From Planctomycetota bacterium (GTDB lineage Bacteria > Planctomycetota > UBA8742 > UBA2392), in NCBI GenBank assembly GCA_027493625.1, contig JAOSKM010000002.1:930001-994000 (forward strand): a DNA stretch of 64,000 bases. Reading direction: 5' to 3'. The notes beneath the pieces were generated by a model. That model was given only the letters and a program-made list of their open reading frames with translations. It was not told where the DNA came from and made no database searches. Numbering within the stretch: the stretch's first letter is position 1; each line of letters begins with the position of its first letter. A program made the position numbers and the translations under genes. Below, one piece after another: positions 1-8,442 of this stretch.

Positions 1-1
1 G

Positions 2-2122
2 GAACAGCCCGGGAAGCACGTGGTGGTCGCCACCACCCGCCCCGAGACCCTGTTCGGCGACACGGCCGTGGCCGTGAACCCCGACGACGAGCGCTACTCG
101 AACCTGGTGGGCAAGTCGCTGCTGCTGCCGATCCTGGGCCGCGAGATCCCGGTGATCGCCGACGAAACCGTGAATGCCGAATTCGGCACCGGCGCCGTGA
201 AGGTGACGCCCGGCCATGACTTCGCCGACTACGACCGCGGCCAGCGCCACAAGCTGTCCATGATCAACGTGCTGAACAAGGACGGCACGCTGAACGAGCA
301 GGCGGGCAAGTACCAGGGCATCGAGCGCCTGAAGGCGCGCAAGCAGCTGGTGGACGAGCTGGACGAGCTGGGCCTGCTCGAGCGCGTGGAGGACTACACC
401 ACCAACGTGCCCCACAGCGACCGCAGCAAGACGCCCGTGGAGCCGCTGCTCAGCGAGCAGTGGTTCGTGAAGATGAAAGAACTCGCGCAGCCCGCCATCA
501 ACGCCGTGAAGCCCGGCCCCGACGGCAAGCGCGAGATCACCTTCGTGCCCGAGCGCTGGGAAAAGGTGTACCTGGCGTGGCTCGAAAACGTGCGCGACTG
601 GTGCATCTCGCGCCAGCTCTGGTGGGGCCACCGCATCCCGGTGTGGTATGACGCCGAGGGCAACGCCGTGGCGCTCAAGGAAGACCCGCCGGCCGGCGCA
701 ACCCACCCGAAGTCCGGCCTGCCGCTGGTGCGCCAGGACGACGACGTGCTCGACACCTGGGCCAGCTCGTGGCTGTGGCCGTTCAGCACGCTGGGCTGGC
801 CGGAAAAGACGGCCGACCTGGGCTATTTCTACCCCACGCAGTTCCTGAGCACCGCCCGCGACATCATCTACCTGTGGGTGGCGCGCATGGTGATGGCCAG
901 CTACGAGTTCCTGGACGAGAAGCCGTTCAGCACGGTGTACGTGCACGCCACGGTGCTGGACGCCCAAGGCCGGCGCATGAGCAAGTCGCTGAACAACGGC
1001 ATCGACCCGCTGGACATGGCCGAGCAGTGGGGCGTGGACGCGGTGCGCCTGACGCTGCCGATGCTGACCAGCGAAGGCCAGGACATCAAGCTGGCCGAGT
1101 CGAAGTTCGAGATGGGCCGCAACTTCTGCAACAAGCTCTGGAACGCCTCGCGCTTTGCGATCAGCAACCTGGGAGACTTCGAAGAAGCCATCGGCAAGCT
1201 CTCCGACTCCGAGCGCGCCGGCCTGAACGAGGGCCAGGTGGTGGAGCTGGAGGACTGCTACATCGAGGGTTGCCTGACCAATGCGATCGTGGACGTGACC
1301 GACGCGCTGGAGCGCTACAAGTTCAATGACGCTGCGCAGGCCATGTACCACTTCGTGTGGGACGACTTCTGCGACTGGTACCTCGAGGTGATCAAGCCGC
1401 GGCTGTACGACGGCAAGGGCGGCGAGCGTTCACGGCTGCGGGCCCAGAGCACGCTGGTGCGCGTGCTGGACGGCATCCTGAAGCTGCTGCACCCTTACAT
1501 CCCGTTCATCACCGAGGAAATCTGGCAGACCCTGCGCCCGATGCTGGCAGCCCTGCGCCACGACACGCCGGAACTCGCGCTCGCGATCGCGGCCTGGCCC
1601 AAGGCCAGCAAGGAGCGGCTGTTCACGCCCGAGCGCAGGCGCTTCGGCTTCATGCAGGACGTGACGCGCGCCCTGCGCAACATCAGGGCCGAGCACAGCC
1701 TGGATCCCAAGACGCTGATCGAGGGCGCGCTGAACGTGGCGGGCAAGGAAACCCTCGACCTGCTGGGCGAGGCCGAGCGCGAGACGATCTGCAAGCTGGC
1801 GGGCCTGTCGCGGCTGCAGGTGGCCGTGGGCGCCGCAAAGCCCAAAGCCTCGGCCACCGTGGTGCTGGGCGGCGGCAACGAGGTGTACGTGAACCTCGAG
1901 GGGCTGATCGACTTCAAGATGGAGCTGCTGCGCCTCGAGGCCAACCACGCGAAACTGGCCGAGGGCATCAACAAGATCAAGCGCAAGCTCGAGAACCTCA
2001 ACTACATCGAGCGCGCGCCCAAGGACGTGGTGCAGCGCGACCGCGACCGCGTCAGCGAGCTGGTGGCCGAGCTCGAGCGTATCGAGAAGCACATTGAGGA
2101 AACGAAAGCGCTGGCCGGTTAG
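2..2122 (+). CDS. valS: Valine-tRNA ligase, 3' part (partial)
   Basis: Class Ia aminoacyl-tRNA synthetase that charges tRNA-Val in the cytoplasm. The window begins inside the gene: the frame is open from base 2 with no start, so the HIGH motif and the N-terminal Rossmann half are missing. Visible are the start of the CP1 editing domain (TTRPET, bases 32-49), which removes mischarged threonine in this family; the catalytic KMSKS loop as RMSKS (974-988); a helical anticodon-binding region; and a Leu/Lys/Glu-rich C-terminal coiled-coil arm over the last ~65 residues, which is typical of ValRS among Ile/Leu/Val enzymes. About 706 codons are present. No downstream partner is evident; the next gene has its own leader. 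Confidence 0.97.
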   Translation, partial: EQPGKHVVVATTRPETLFGDTAVAVNPDDERYSNLVGKSLLLPILGREIPVIADETVNAEFGTGAVKVTPGHDFADYDRGQRHKLSMINVLNKDGTLNEQAGKYQGIERLKARKQLVDELDELGLLERVEDYTTNVPHSDRSKTPVEPLLSEQWFVKMKELAQPAINAVKPGPDGKREITFVPERWEKVYLAWLENVRDWCISRQLWWGHRIPVWYDAEGNAVALKEDPPAGATHPKSGLPLVRQDDDVLDTWASSWLWPFSTLGWPEKTADLGYFYPTQFLSTARDIIYLWVARMVMASYEFLDEKPFSTVYVHATVLDAQGRRMSKSLNNGIDPLDMAEQWGVDAVRLTLPMLTSEGQDIKLAESKFEMGRNFCNKLWNASRFAISNLGDFEEAIGKLSDSERAGLNEGQVVELEDCYIEGCLTNAIVDVTDALERYKFNDAAQAMYHFVWDDFCDWYLEVIKPRLYDGKGGERSRLRAQSTLVRVLDGILKLLHPYIPFITEEIWQTLRPMLAALRHDTPELALAIAAWPKASKERLFTPERRRFGFMQDVTRALRNIRAEHSLDPKTLIEGALNVAGKETLDLLGEAERETICKLAGLSRLQVAVGAAKPKASATVVLGGGNEVYVNLEGLIDFKMELLRLEANHAKLAEGINKIKRKLENLNYIERAPKDVVQRDRDRVSELVAELERIEKHIEETKALAG

Positions 2123-2123
2123 G

Positions 2124-2200
2124 CATGGGACTGTCCCCGCGGTCGGCCTGCGACGCGTCTCCCGAAGCATGGGACTGTCCCCGGATTCGGGGACAGTCCC
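2124..2200. repeat. Repeated palindrome and hairpin after valS
   Basis: The 15-base sequence CATGGGACTGTCCCC occurs twice, at 2124-2138 and 2168-2182. The second copy continues into its own inverted partner: GGGACTGTCCCC (2171-2182), loop GGATTC, GGGGACAGTCCC (2189-2200), a perfect 12-bp stem followed by an A-rich stretch. It could end valS transcription, but no U-run follows on the plus strand; it may equally be a REP-like mobile palindrome. Confidence 0.6.
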
Positions 2201-2298
2201 CGTGTAAAAAACACCAAAGAACCGCACCGTTTGCGCCGATTATCTGACTGTCCCGGCAACGCGGGACGGACACCCGACACAAACACCCGGAGCAAACC

Positions 2299-3012
2299 AT
2301 GGCCAACGTGCTGATCACCGACCTGTTTGAAGAGTCCGCCTACCTGGTACGCAGCCTGCTGCGCGGTGTGGGCCATGCCGTCTCCATCGCCGTCACCCGC
2401 GAAGACGCCGAGGCGAAGCTCTCCACCGGTCTGTTCGACCTGCTGGTCATGGACTACGGCTCGATCGTCGACGACAACCTTGCCGTCGGGCGCTTCGCCA
2501 ACGAGATGCTGCCCGGCTTCCCCGTCGTCGCGCTTACCCGCCCGGGCTATGAACGCCGCCTGGAAGGCATCCAGCTCGCCGGCAGGTTCCATCGCCCGAT
2601 CCGCGGCCGCGACGTCAAAGACGCCGTGCAGACCGCGCTGGTCAACATGTTCCGCCAGAGCGCACGCCGCACCGGCCAGCGCGTGCACGTGGCGCTCCCC
2701 GTCGAGCTCGAGGTGGCGGGCGTAAGCCTGAAGTCGCGCACCATCGACCTCAGCCAGCGCGGCGTTGCGATCGACGCCACGGATGCCAGGCTCGCGCCCG
2801 AGCAACTCGAGGCCCTTGAAAATGAAGTGGGCAAGAGCAGCGCCCGTGCCAGCCTGGTGGTTGAGGAAGGCAAAGTCATCCAGCTCACCGCGCGCCTGGC
2901 GTTCGTGGAGCGCCACCGCTCCCTCAGCGGGCGCACCATCGGCCTGGCCTTCGAAGCCCTGGACGAAGAGAGCGAAGTCGCACTCAGCAACCTCTACGCC
3001 CAGGCGGCGTGA
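2299..3012 (+). CDS. Receiver-like domain fused to a PilZ domain
   Basis: A 237-residue cytoplasmic protein. Residues 1-115 look like a response-regulator receiver: acidic D8, candidate phospho-acceptor D52 in LLVMDYG, T80, but Arg (R99-P100) where the conserved Lys-Pro normally sits, so phosphorylation is doubtful. Residues ~122-235 are a PilZ domain with RxxxR (R124-R128) and DxSxxG (D150-G155), the two motifs that bind cyclic di-GMP. The probable role is coupling a two-component or degenerate signal to c-di-GMP output. The start has CGGAG about 7 bases upstream. The gene is monocistronic: a hairpin follows 22 bases after the stop. The target of regulation cannot be told from the neighbours. 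Confidence 0.85.
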   Translation: MANVLITDLFEESAYLVRSLLRGVGHAVSIAVTREDAEAKLSTGLFDLLVMDYGSIVDDNLAVGRFANEMLPGFPVVALTRPGYERRLEGIQLAGRFHRPIRGRDVKDAVQTALVNMFRQSARRTGQRVHVALPVELEVAGVSLKSRTIDLSQRGVAIDATDARLAPEQLEALENEVGKSSARASLVVEEGKVIQLTARLAFVERHRSLSGRTIGLAFEALDEESEVALSNLYAQAA

Positions 3013-3033
3013 GCGACCGCACAGCTGAATTTC

Positions 3034-3059
3034 AGAATGGGCCCGGACGGGCCCATTCT
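3034..3059 (+). terminator. Hairpin after the PilZ gene
   Basis: AGAATGGGCCC (3034-3044), loop GGAC, GGGCCCATTCT (3049-3059): a perfect 11-bp stem. Little U-tract follows on the plus strand, but AAATT lies on the other side, so it may work for the convergent minus-strand gene ending at 3100 as well. Confidence 0.6.
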
Positions 3060-3099
3060 GCGTTACCGGGATCATCGCCACGGCCATGGGTGCAGTGGA

Positions 3100-3842
3100 T
3101 CAGCGAGACGGCACCCACAACACGGGGGGCGCTTCCACCCGGCCCGGCCCGCTGCTGTGGTCCACCACGAAGTGCGGGTTCTGGCCGCCGGTGCGGATCA
3201 GGCGATAGTCGATGCGGTAGGTGATGCCCATGGAGTCGCCGCTGTTCAGCACCATGCCGCGCATGACGTGGTTCTGCTGGTAATGTTCGTTAAAGCGCTT
3301 TGGGATGCGGGAAACCACGCTGCCGTCCTGGTTGCGCGGCAGGTGGGCGAATCCGGCGTTGGTGAAGTCCGCACCGGACACGTCGGCGACGTAGGCAAAC
3401 ACTTCACGCCTGATGCTGACGGCCACCACTTCTTCGGGCAGGTCGTTCATGCCGCGCATGGAGTGGCGATCGCTCTGGCCGGCCCAGATTCGGTAATGGT
3501 AGCGGCGCGCTCCGTCGAAGTAGGCGGGTCGCAGGCGGAAGGCTTCCACCAGTGCCAGCTCGCGCTGGCGCGTGGAGCCGTTGTCGTACTCGAAGGTGAT
3601 GGTCTGGCGCAGCTCCTGCACCAGCGAATTGCGTTGCAGGTCAAAGGGCGAAATCACCTCGAACTCAAAGCGCGCGTCAAAGCCGTCGTCGGAAACCTGG
3701 GCCGGACCCAGCGAGCGCACGATCACCTCGTAGGGGGCGAGGGGCGTACCTCGCGTTCGACGACTGTTTGGGGTGAGGCGCAAGCGCCGGCCAGCAAGGC
3801 CAGCAAGGCGATGCGCAGCAGGGGAACTGGGCGAAGCTTCAT
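3100..3842 (-). pseudogene. Lipoprotein with a one-base frameshift
   Basis: Two minus-strand frames join into one gene. From ATG 3842 the first frame encodes a lipoprotein signal (MKLRPVPLLRIALLALLAGAC) and then stops at 3723 after 39 codons. The mature domain (PYEVIVRSLGP... to WVPSR) is in another frame and ends at 3100. One base missing in the G/C-rich stretch 3731-3745, which includes a run of five, would restore a 247-residue lipoprotein. The body contains an FEVISPFD segment, aromatic-rich strands and a HFVVDHSSG stretch, which I cannot assign to a family. It is divergent from the lipoprotein gene at 4090. Sequencing error is as likely as real inactivation because the rest of the frame is intact. 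The extended frame upstream to 3939 lacks a signal peptide and is not used. Confidence 0.7.
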
Positions 3843-4089
3843 AACCGGCTCCTGCACGATGCCCGCTCTCCAGTTCAATCATTGTCGCGATCGTAAGGCA
3901 TTCCGACAAGAGGGGTTCGGGATTACGCACTGCTTGCACAGCGCTATTATCATGGCCTTGTCACAACTTTTTCTCCAATCTTCCTTGCATCGTGACGTTC
4001 GGTCTTTACCGTCTCCACCTTCACGGACATTCGTGCCCCTTTGCGGAAGGGGCGAAACGTTTCTCGGACCCTGCGTGGGAACTACGATC

Positions 4090-5700
4090 ATGATCAATTC
4101 TGCAGCCCTTTCCAAACGCTTCGCTGTCATGGCGGCCATTGCACTGGCTGTCCTGGCCGCAGCCTGTTCACCCGACAGCGGCGGCGATGCGGCCGTGCCC
4201 GCCCCGGTGACTTTTGCCTCCGACACGCTGCCGGTCAGCAGCGCGCAGCCGGGCGACATGCTGGCCATCCCCGTGCAGGGCAGCCTGGGTGAGTTGCTGG
4301 AAGGTTTCCATGTGCGCTTCACGCTGAACGGCGAAAGCGTCAGCTCGCCGGTGTTCCGTGTCGAGGCCGGCACGGCCTTCGTGATGATGCCGCCGATGCC
4401 CGAAGCCGCGGCTTCCGGCGTGGTGCTCGAGATCGTGGACATCGACGGGGTGGTGCGCGACACCCACCCGCAGACCCTGGGCGTGGGCGCGGTTGCCTCC
4501 AGCCTTAGCTACACGCGCGACTCTTTCGACCTGGCCGTGGGCAACGGATTGGCGCGGCTGGTGGAACTGGCGGTGGAAAGCATCGACACCCTGGAGCAGG
4601 AGGGCGTGATGCCCGCCGCGGACGCGACCGTGGCGCGCGACGCCTTCAACCAGCAGATTTCCATCCTGCAGGGCGTGCACTACTTCAACGCGAACCTCGA
4701 CTCCAGCGAGATGGCGCTGCTGCAGCAGCTGCTCGAGAACTCGGGCTACCTGCAGTTCCTGGCCGATGCGGGCGGGGTCTCCCTGGCCGCCAGCGGCAGC
4801 CAGCAGAGCCCGCTCAGCAGCGTGCTGAACGCGCTGATCGAGTCCGCCCTGCTGAAGGCCGACTTCGCCAGCCTGCTGATCGGCGAGGTGCGCGGCGCGC
4901 TCAACCTGCTGGCCTACATCATGAACCAGGTTTCCGGCTGGCCCATCATCGGCAGCTGGGCGCAGGGTGTGGCCACCTGGGCCACCGGTCTGTCCGCCAG
5001 CCTGCAGCCCGCACACGACCTGATCAACACCATGATCCCCACTGACCTGGTGCGCATCACATCGCTGTCTTCAGCCTACTGGCTCAACGTGGGCCAGGGC
5101 ATCGCGGTCAACGCGCTCGGCCGCTTCGAGTCGGAGGGACCGTTCAACCAGCAGCTCTTCACCACTACGGTTTCCACCTTCGTCAGCCAGGCGGCTGCCG
5201 TGGTGACCACCCGCATGAGCCAGAGCCAGGTGCTGGCCCCGTACACCGGCTACGTGCAGCAGGTTGCGGCGCTGGTGCCGGGCTGGATCACCAGCTGGCT
5301 GACGCAGCGCGGATTCATCTCGGCCAGCGTGGTGCCGGGCCAAAGCTTCACCGTGATCTCGATTCCCAACTTCAGCCTGGACATGAGCCAGTACCGCTTT
5401 GACGTGGCCGGCATCGTGGCCAACCTGTTGAACCTGCCCTACAGCGCGATCAACAGCTTCTTCAACTGGATCGGCATCAACGTCGGCCAGCCCGTGGGCG
5501 GCTACGAGGGCGTCGGCTTTACCAGCAGCGGCATTGCCAGCTACACCCCCAGCACCGACTCCGTGACCGCGGTAGCAAGCGGCAGCACCCAGGCCCGCTA
5601 CATCGCTCCCATGTGCCGCCCGGCCGGCGGCTGGTGGGCGCAGTGGGGCTTCTACGGCATCAAGACCACCGAGCGTCTGGTGACCATCAACGTCAACTAA
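4090..5700 (+). CDS. Large lipoprotein of unknown function
   Basis: A 536-residue predicted lipoprotein. The N-terminus MINSAALSKRFAVMAAIALA leads into VLAAACS, a clear lipobox, followed by a Ser/Gly/Asp linker, so the protein is probably anchored in the outer or inner membrane facing the periplasm. Residues ~40-140 are beta-rich with a sandwich-like pattern (TLPVSSAQPGDMLAIPVQGS). Residues ~150-430 are Ala/Leu/Gln-rich and mostly helical. The C-terminus is Gly/Ser/Thr-rich and ends ...TINVN. No catalytic motif or known domain is recognised. The open frame extends far upstream to 3037, but that part overlaps the opposite gene and lacks a signal sequence, so ATG 4090 is chosen. A strong terminator follows. 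Confidence 0.85.
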   Translation: MINSAALSKRFAVMAAIALAVLAAACSPDSGGDAAVPAPVTFASDTLPVSSAQPGDMLAIPVQGSLGELLEGFHVRFTLNGESVSSPVFRVEAGTAFVMMPPMPEAAASGVVLEIVDIDGVVRDTHPQTLGVGAVASSLSYTRDSFDLAVGNGLARLVELAVESIDTLEQEGVMPAADATVARDAFNQQISILQGVHYFNANLDSSEMALLQQLLENSGYLQFLADAGGVSLAASGSQQSPLSSVLNALIESALLKADFASLLIGEVRGALNLLAYIMNQVSGWPIIGSWAQGVATWATGLSASLQPAHDLINTMIPTDLVRITSLSSAYWLNVGQGIAVNALGRFESEGPFNQQLFTTTVSTFVSQAAAVVTTRMSQSQVLAPYTGYVQQVAALVPGWITSWLTQRGFISASVVPGQSFTVISIPNFSLDMSQYRFDVAGIVANLLNLPYSAINSFFNWIGINVGQPVGGYEGVGFTSSGIASYTPSTDSVTAVASGSTQARYIAPMCRPAGGWWAQWGFYGIKTTERLVTINVN

Positions 5701-5724
5701 GCCAAGCCAAGCAGTAGAAACAAA

Positions 5725-5756
5725 GGGGCCCGGGAAACCGGGCCCCCGCTATTTTT
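5725..5756 (+). terminator. Rho-independent terminator
   Basis: GGGGCCCGG (5725-5733), tetraloop GAAA, CCGGGCCCC (5738-5746), then CGCTATTTTT. A 9-bp GC stem with a U-tract, 24 bases after the lipoprotein stop. Confidence 0.9.
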
Positions 5757-5763
5757 GATTTAC

Positions 5764-5825
5764 GATTTTGGATTTTGGATTGGGCTGGATCCTGGCGCGG
5801 CAGCGCCAATCCAAAATCCAAAATC
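5764..5825. repeat. Perfect 20-bp AT-rich inverted repeat
   Basis: Left arm 5764-5783 (GATTTTGGATTTTGGATTGG) and right arm 5806-5825 are exact reverse complements separated by 22 bases. Each arm is built of a 9-base unit, GATTTTGGA. The base composition is far from the GC-rich surroundings. Its role is unknown; it lies between a terminator and the ECF sigma gene. Confidence 0.8.
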
Positions 5826-5914
5826 CAGAATCCAAAATCAGCCCGCCCCTGCGCAGAAGCGTACAATTTCAGAATTCTTGAACCCCTGCCCGAACCCTCC
5901 GGACTATAGGGCTG

Positions 5915-6439
5915 ATGCCGATGACGACGGCCGAACATGGGATCGACCTGGCAGCCCTGATGCGCGAGCACCAGGCGGGCGTGTGGCGCTTCCTGCGCGC
6001 GCTCGGGGCCGAGCCCAACCTGGCCGACGACATCACCCAGGAGACGTTCCTGGCCGTGTACCGCAAGCCTTTCGAACAGCGCTCACGCGGCCAGACCATC
6101 GCCTACCTGCGCATCGTGGCCAGGAACCTGTTTCTGAAGGCACGCAGGCGCGACGGCCGTGAAGTGGCGGTAGCCGAGCTGGAACAGGTCGAGGCCCAGT
6201 GGGTTGAGCTGGTAGGGGAAGAAGACGGCGCGGCCCTGGCGGCGGCACTGAAGGAGTGCCTCAAGCAGCTCGAGGACAAGCCGAAGCAGGCGCTGGACCT
6301 GCAATACCAGCAAGGGAAGCAACGCGTCGAGATTGCCGAAATGCTGGGCATGACCGACGACGGAGTAAAGACACTCTTACGAAGGACCAAGGCACGCCTT
6401 CGCAAGTGCATGGAGCTGAGGGTCGGCGGCGAAACCTGA
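5915..6439 (+). CDS. ECF-type RNA polymerase sigma factor
   Basis: A 174-residue sigma-70 family factor of the extracytoplasmic-function type: only regions 2 and 4 are present. Region 2 is at ~17-75 (DDITQETFLAVYR, core binding and -10 recognition) and region 4 at ~115-165 with a helix-turn-helix (VEIAEMLGMTDDGVKTLLRRTKARL). Two ATGs, 5915 and 5921, are possible; TATAGG lies just upstream, so the leader is very short or absent. It precedes by 62 bases a membrane vWA protein whose N-terminal ~50 residues are cytoplasmic and anti-sigma-like. By analogy with ECF/anti-sigma pairs that protein probably holds this factor at the membrane. The two genes are likely co-transcribed. Confidence 0.93.
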   Translation: MPMTTAEHGIDLAALMREHQAGVWRFLRALGAEPNLADDITQETFLAVYRKPFEQRSRGQTIAYLRIVARNLFLKARRRDGREVAVAELEQVEAQWVELVGEEDGAALAAALKECLKQLEDKPKQALDLQYQQGKQRVEIAEMLGMTDDGVKTLLRRTKARLRKCMELRVGGET

Positions 6440-6501
6440 AAACAGGAGCCCGGAGCGCAAGCGACGGGTAGGCGCGCGAACCCATCTCCAGGGAAACGAA
6501 C

Positions 6502-8322
6502 ATGAAAGACCATGACCCCATCCTCGAGGCGGCGCTGGAAGAAGCCCTTGGCGGCAAGACCCCGCCCGACCTCATCGCCCAGACGCTGGCCAAGGCCGGC
6601 GTCGAGGCCGCCCTCCCTAAGCAGCCCGTGGCCGGGCCCCGCCCCGCATGGCGTGCCTGGGGCCCAGGCCTGGCCGCGGCTGCCGCAGTGGTACTGGTAA
6701 TCGGCATCGGCGCGCTGGCTTCGTTTCAATTCAGCAAGCCGGATATGGTGGCGACGGAAACCAATGCCAAGCACGCCGGTAATTCGGCTGGTGCAGCCGG
6801 CCTTGCAGATGTCACAGTTGGTCCCGAAGACAGCGCCGGCGGTCGCCACGATCGGCCCACAGGTGGCGTGAATGTGCGAACGGTATCGGAACCACCACCG
6901 CCACCTCCCGCCCCGCCCGTTCCGCCCTCAGAAGGCGAGACGCCACCGCCGATCGAGACACCGGATGGAATGAACTTCCAAGCTAACGGCTCCAACCCCT
7001 TCGTGGATACGGAAGACGACCGCCTCTCAACCTTCGGTCTTGAGCACGACACTGGCTCCTACACCATCGTGCGCGGCTACTTGAACGACGGCCGCCTTCC
7101 CCCCGCCGAGGCCGTGCGCGTTGAGGAATTCGTCAACTACTTCGACTACGGCTACATCAAGCCCGCTATCGACCCCTTCTCCATCACCATGGACGCGGCC
7201 CCCTCGCGCTACGGCGCTGACCTCGCCAACTGCTACCTGCTGCGCGTCGGTGTGCAGGCCCGCGAGATTCCCGCCGCTGACCGCAAGCCGGCCGTGCTCA
7301 CCTTCGTGATCGACGTCAGCGGCAGCATGAGCGGCGAGGAACGCCTGGGCCTGGTCCAGCGCGGCCTGAAACTGCTGGTCGAGCAGCTGCGCGAGGGCGA
7401 CAAGGTCGGCATCGCCGTGTTCGGCAGCCGCGGCTACCAGTACATGGATTACAAGGACGCCTGGCAGAAGGACGAAATTCTCGCATCCATCGACAGGCTC
7501 AGCACCGAGGGCAGCACCAACGCCGAGGAAGGCCTGAAGGTCGGCTACCAGATGGCCACGGCCGCCTACAAAGAGGGCTGGACCAACCGGGTGATCCTGT
7601 GCAGCGACGGCGTGGCCAACGTCGGCGCCACCCAGGCCGAGAAGATCCTGAACACCATCGTCGAGCACCGCCGCAAGGGCATCACGCTCAGCACCCTGGG
7701 CTTCGGCATGGGCAACTACAACGACACGCTCATGGAGCAGCTCGGCGACAAGGGCGACGGCCACTACGCCTACGTGGACAGCATCGAAGAGGCCAGGCGC
7801 ATCTTCGTCGATAACCTGACCGGCGCCCTCGAAGTCGTCGGCCGCGACGTGAAGATCCAGATCGAGTTCAACCCGGACGTGGTGAAGTCCTACCGTCTGC
7901 TGGGCTACGTGAACCGCGACATCAAGGATGAGGACTTCCGCAACGACAAGGTGGACGGCGGCGAGATCAGCGCCGGCCACGCGGCCACGGCCCTGTACGA
8001 GATCAAGCTGTACGAGGGCGCTACCGGGCCGATCGGCTACGCCACCATCCGCTACAAGGAAGACGAGCGCTACGAAGCGCTGGAAATCAGCCAGGAGGTC
8101 TTCACCACCCAGGTCGCAAGCAACTGGGAGTCGGCCGACAAGGGTTTGAGACTGGCCGGCAACGTGGCGGAGTTCGCGGAGATTCTGGGCAAGGGCTTTT
8201 ACGCCAAGAACGGCAGCCTTGATGCAGTGCTGCAGGACCTGCGCAACCTGCAACAGGAGTTCCGCAACGACAAGGTAGACGAACTGATCGAACTGGTAAG
8301 CAAAGCGAAAGAGATGAAGTAG
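6502..8322 (+). CDS. Membrane vWA-domain protein (YfbK type) with anti-sigma-like N-terminus
   Basis: A 606-residue single-span membrane protein. Residues 1-50 (starting MKDHDPILEAALEEALGGKT) resemble the cytoplasmic segment found in proteins paired with ECF factors. A membrane helix follows at ~54-75 (GLAAAAAVVLVIGIGALASF). Then a Pro-rich linker, the YfbK-type N-terminal domain (FVDTEDDRLSTF, FVNYFDYGY, AAPSRYG), a von Willebrand A domain with MIDAS DVSGS (D271-S275), and a C-terminal DUF3520-like domain (ALYEIKLYEG, LRLAGNVAEFAEIL). vWA domains bind protein partners through a metal ion, probably outside the membrane here. It directly follows the ECF sigma gene and is ~60% similar by eye to the vWA lipoprotein next door, so a duplication is evident. 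The stop codon lies inside a palindromic repeat. Confidence 0.9.
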   Translation: MKDHDPILEAALEEALGGKTPPDLIAQTLAKAGVEAALPKQPVAGPRPAWRAWGPGLAAAAAVVLVIGIGALASFQFSKPDMVATETNAKHAGNSAGAAGLADVTVGPEDSAGGRHDRPTGGVNVRTVSEPPPPPPAPPVPPSEGETPPPIETPDGMNFQANGSNPFVDTEDDRLSTFGLEHDTGSYTIVRGYLNDGRLPPAEAVRVEEFVNYFDYGYIKPAIDPFSITMDAAPSRYGADLANCYLLRVGVQAREIPAADRKPAVLTFVIDVSGSMSGEERLGLVQRGLKLLVEQLREGDKVGIAVFGSRGYQYMDYKDAWQKDEILASIDRLSTEGSTNAEEGLKVGYQMATAAYKEGWTNRVILCSDGVANVGATQAEKILNTIVEHRRKGITLSTLGFGMGNYNDTLMEQLGDKGDGHYAYVDSIEEARRIFVDNLTGALEVVGRDVKIQIEFNPDVVKSYRLLGYVNRDIKDEDFRNDKVDGGEISAGHAATALYEIKLYEGATGPIGYATIRYKEDERYEALEISQEVFTTQVASNWESADKGLRLAGNVAEFAEILGKGFYAKNGSLDAVLQDLRNLQQEFRNDKVDELIELVSKAKEMK

Positions 8323-8417
8323 CGCAGCCGCCTCGGCTGCACCGGCCGTGGGCGCCCCGCCCACGGCACCCGCGGGCAAGGTGCCCGCGGGCTGTGCAGG
8401 CAAGGTGCCTGCGCTAC
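8319..8417. repeat. Mosaic palindromic element between vWA genes
   Basis: The outer arms GTAGCGCAG (8319-8327) and CTGCGCTAC (8409-8417) are exact inverted repeats. Between them lie successive small hairpins with 3- to 5-base loops: GCAGCCG-CCT-CGGCTGC, CCGTGGGC-GCCCC-GCCCACGG, CCCGCGGGC-AAGGT-GCCCGCGGG and GCAGGC-AAGGT-GCCTGC. The element overlaps the TAG stop of the upstream gene. The same modules recur at 10142-10376. Confidence 0.85.
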
Positions 8418-8442
8418 ACACCTACCCCGGAAAGGGACAGAT

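Noticed and set aside
2299..2660. Receiver domain of the PilZ protein as a normal phospho-receiver
   Set aside because: The conserved Lys before Pro is Arg (R99), so standard phosphorylation-dependent switching cannot be assumed.
3037..4089. An N-terminal extension of the 4090 lipoprotein
   Set aside because: It overlaps the opposite lipoprotein gene and would bury the signal peptide and lipobox that begin at 4090.
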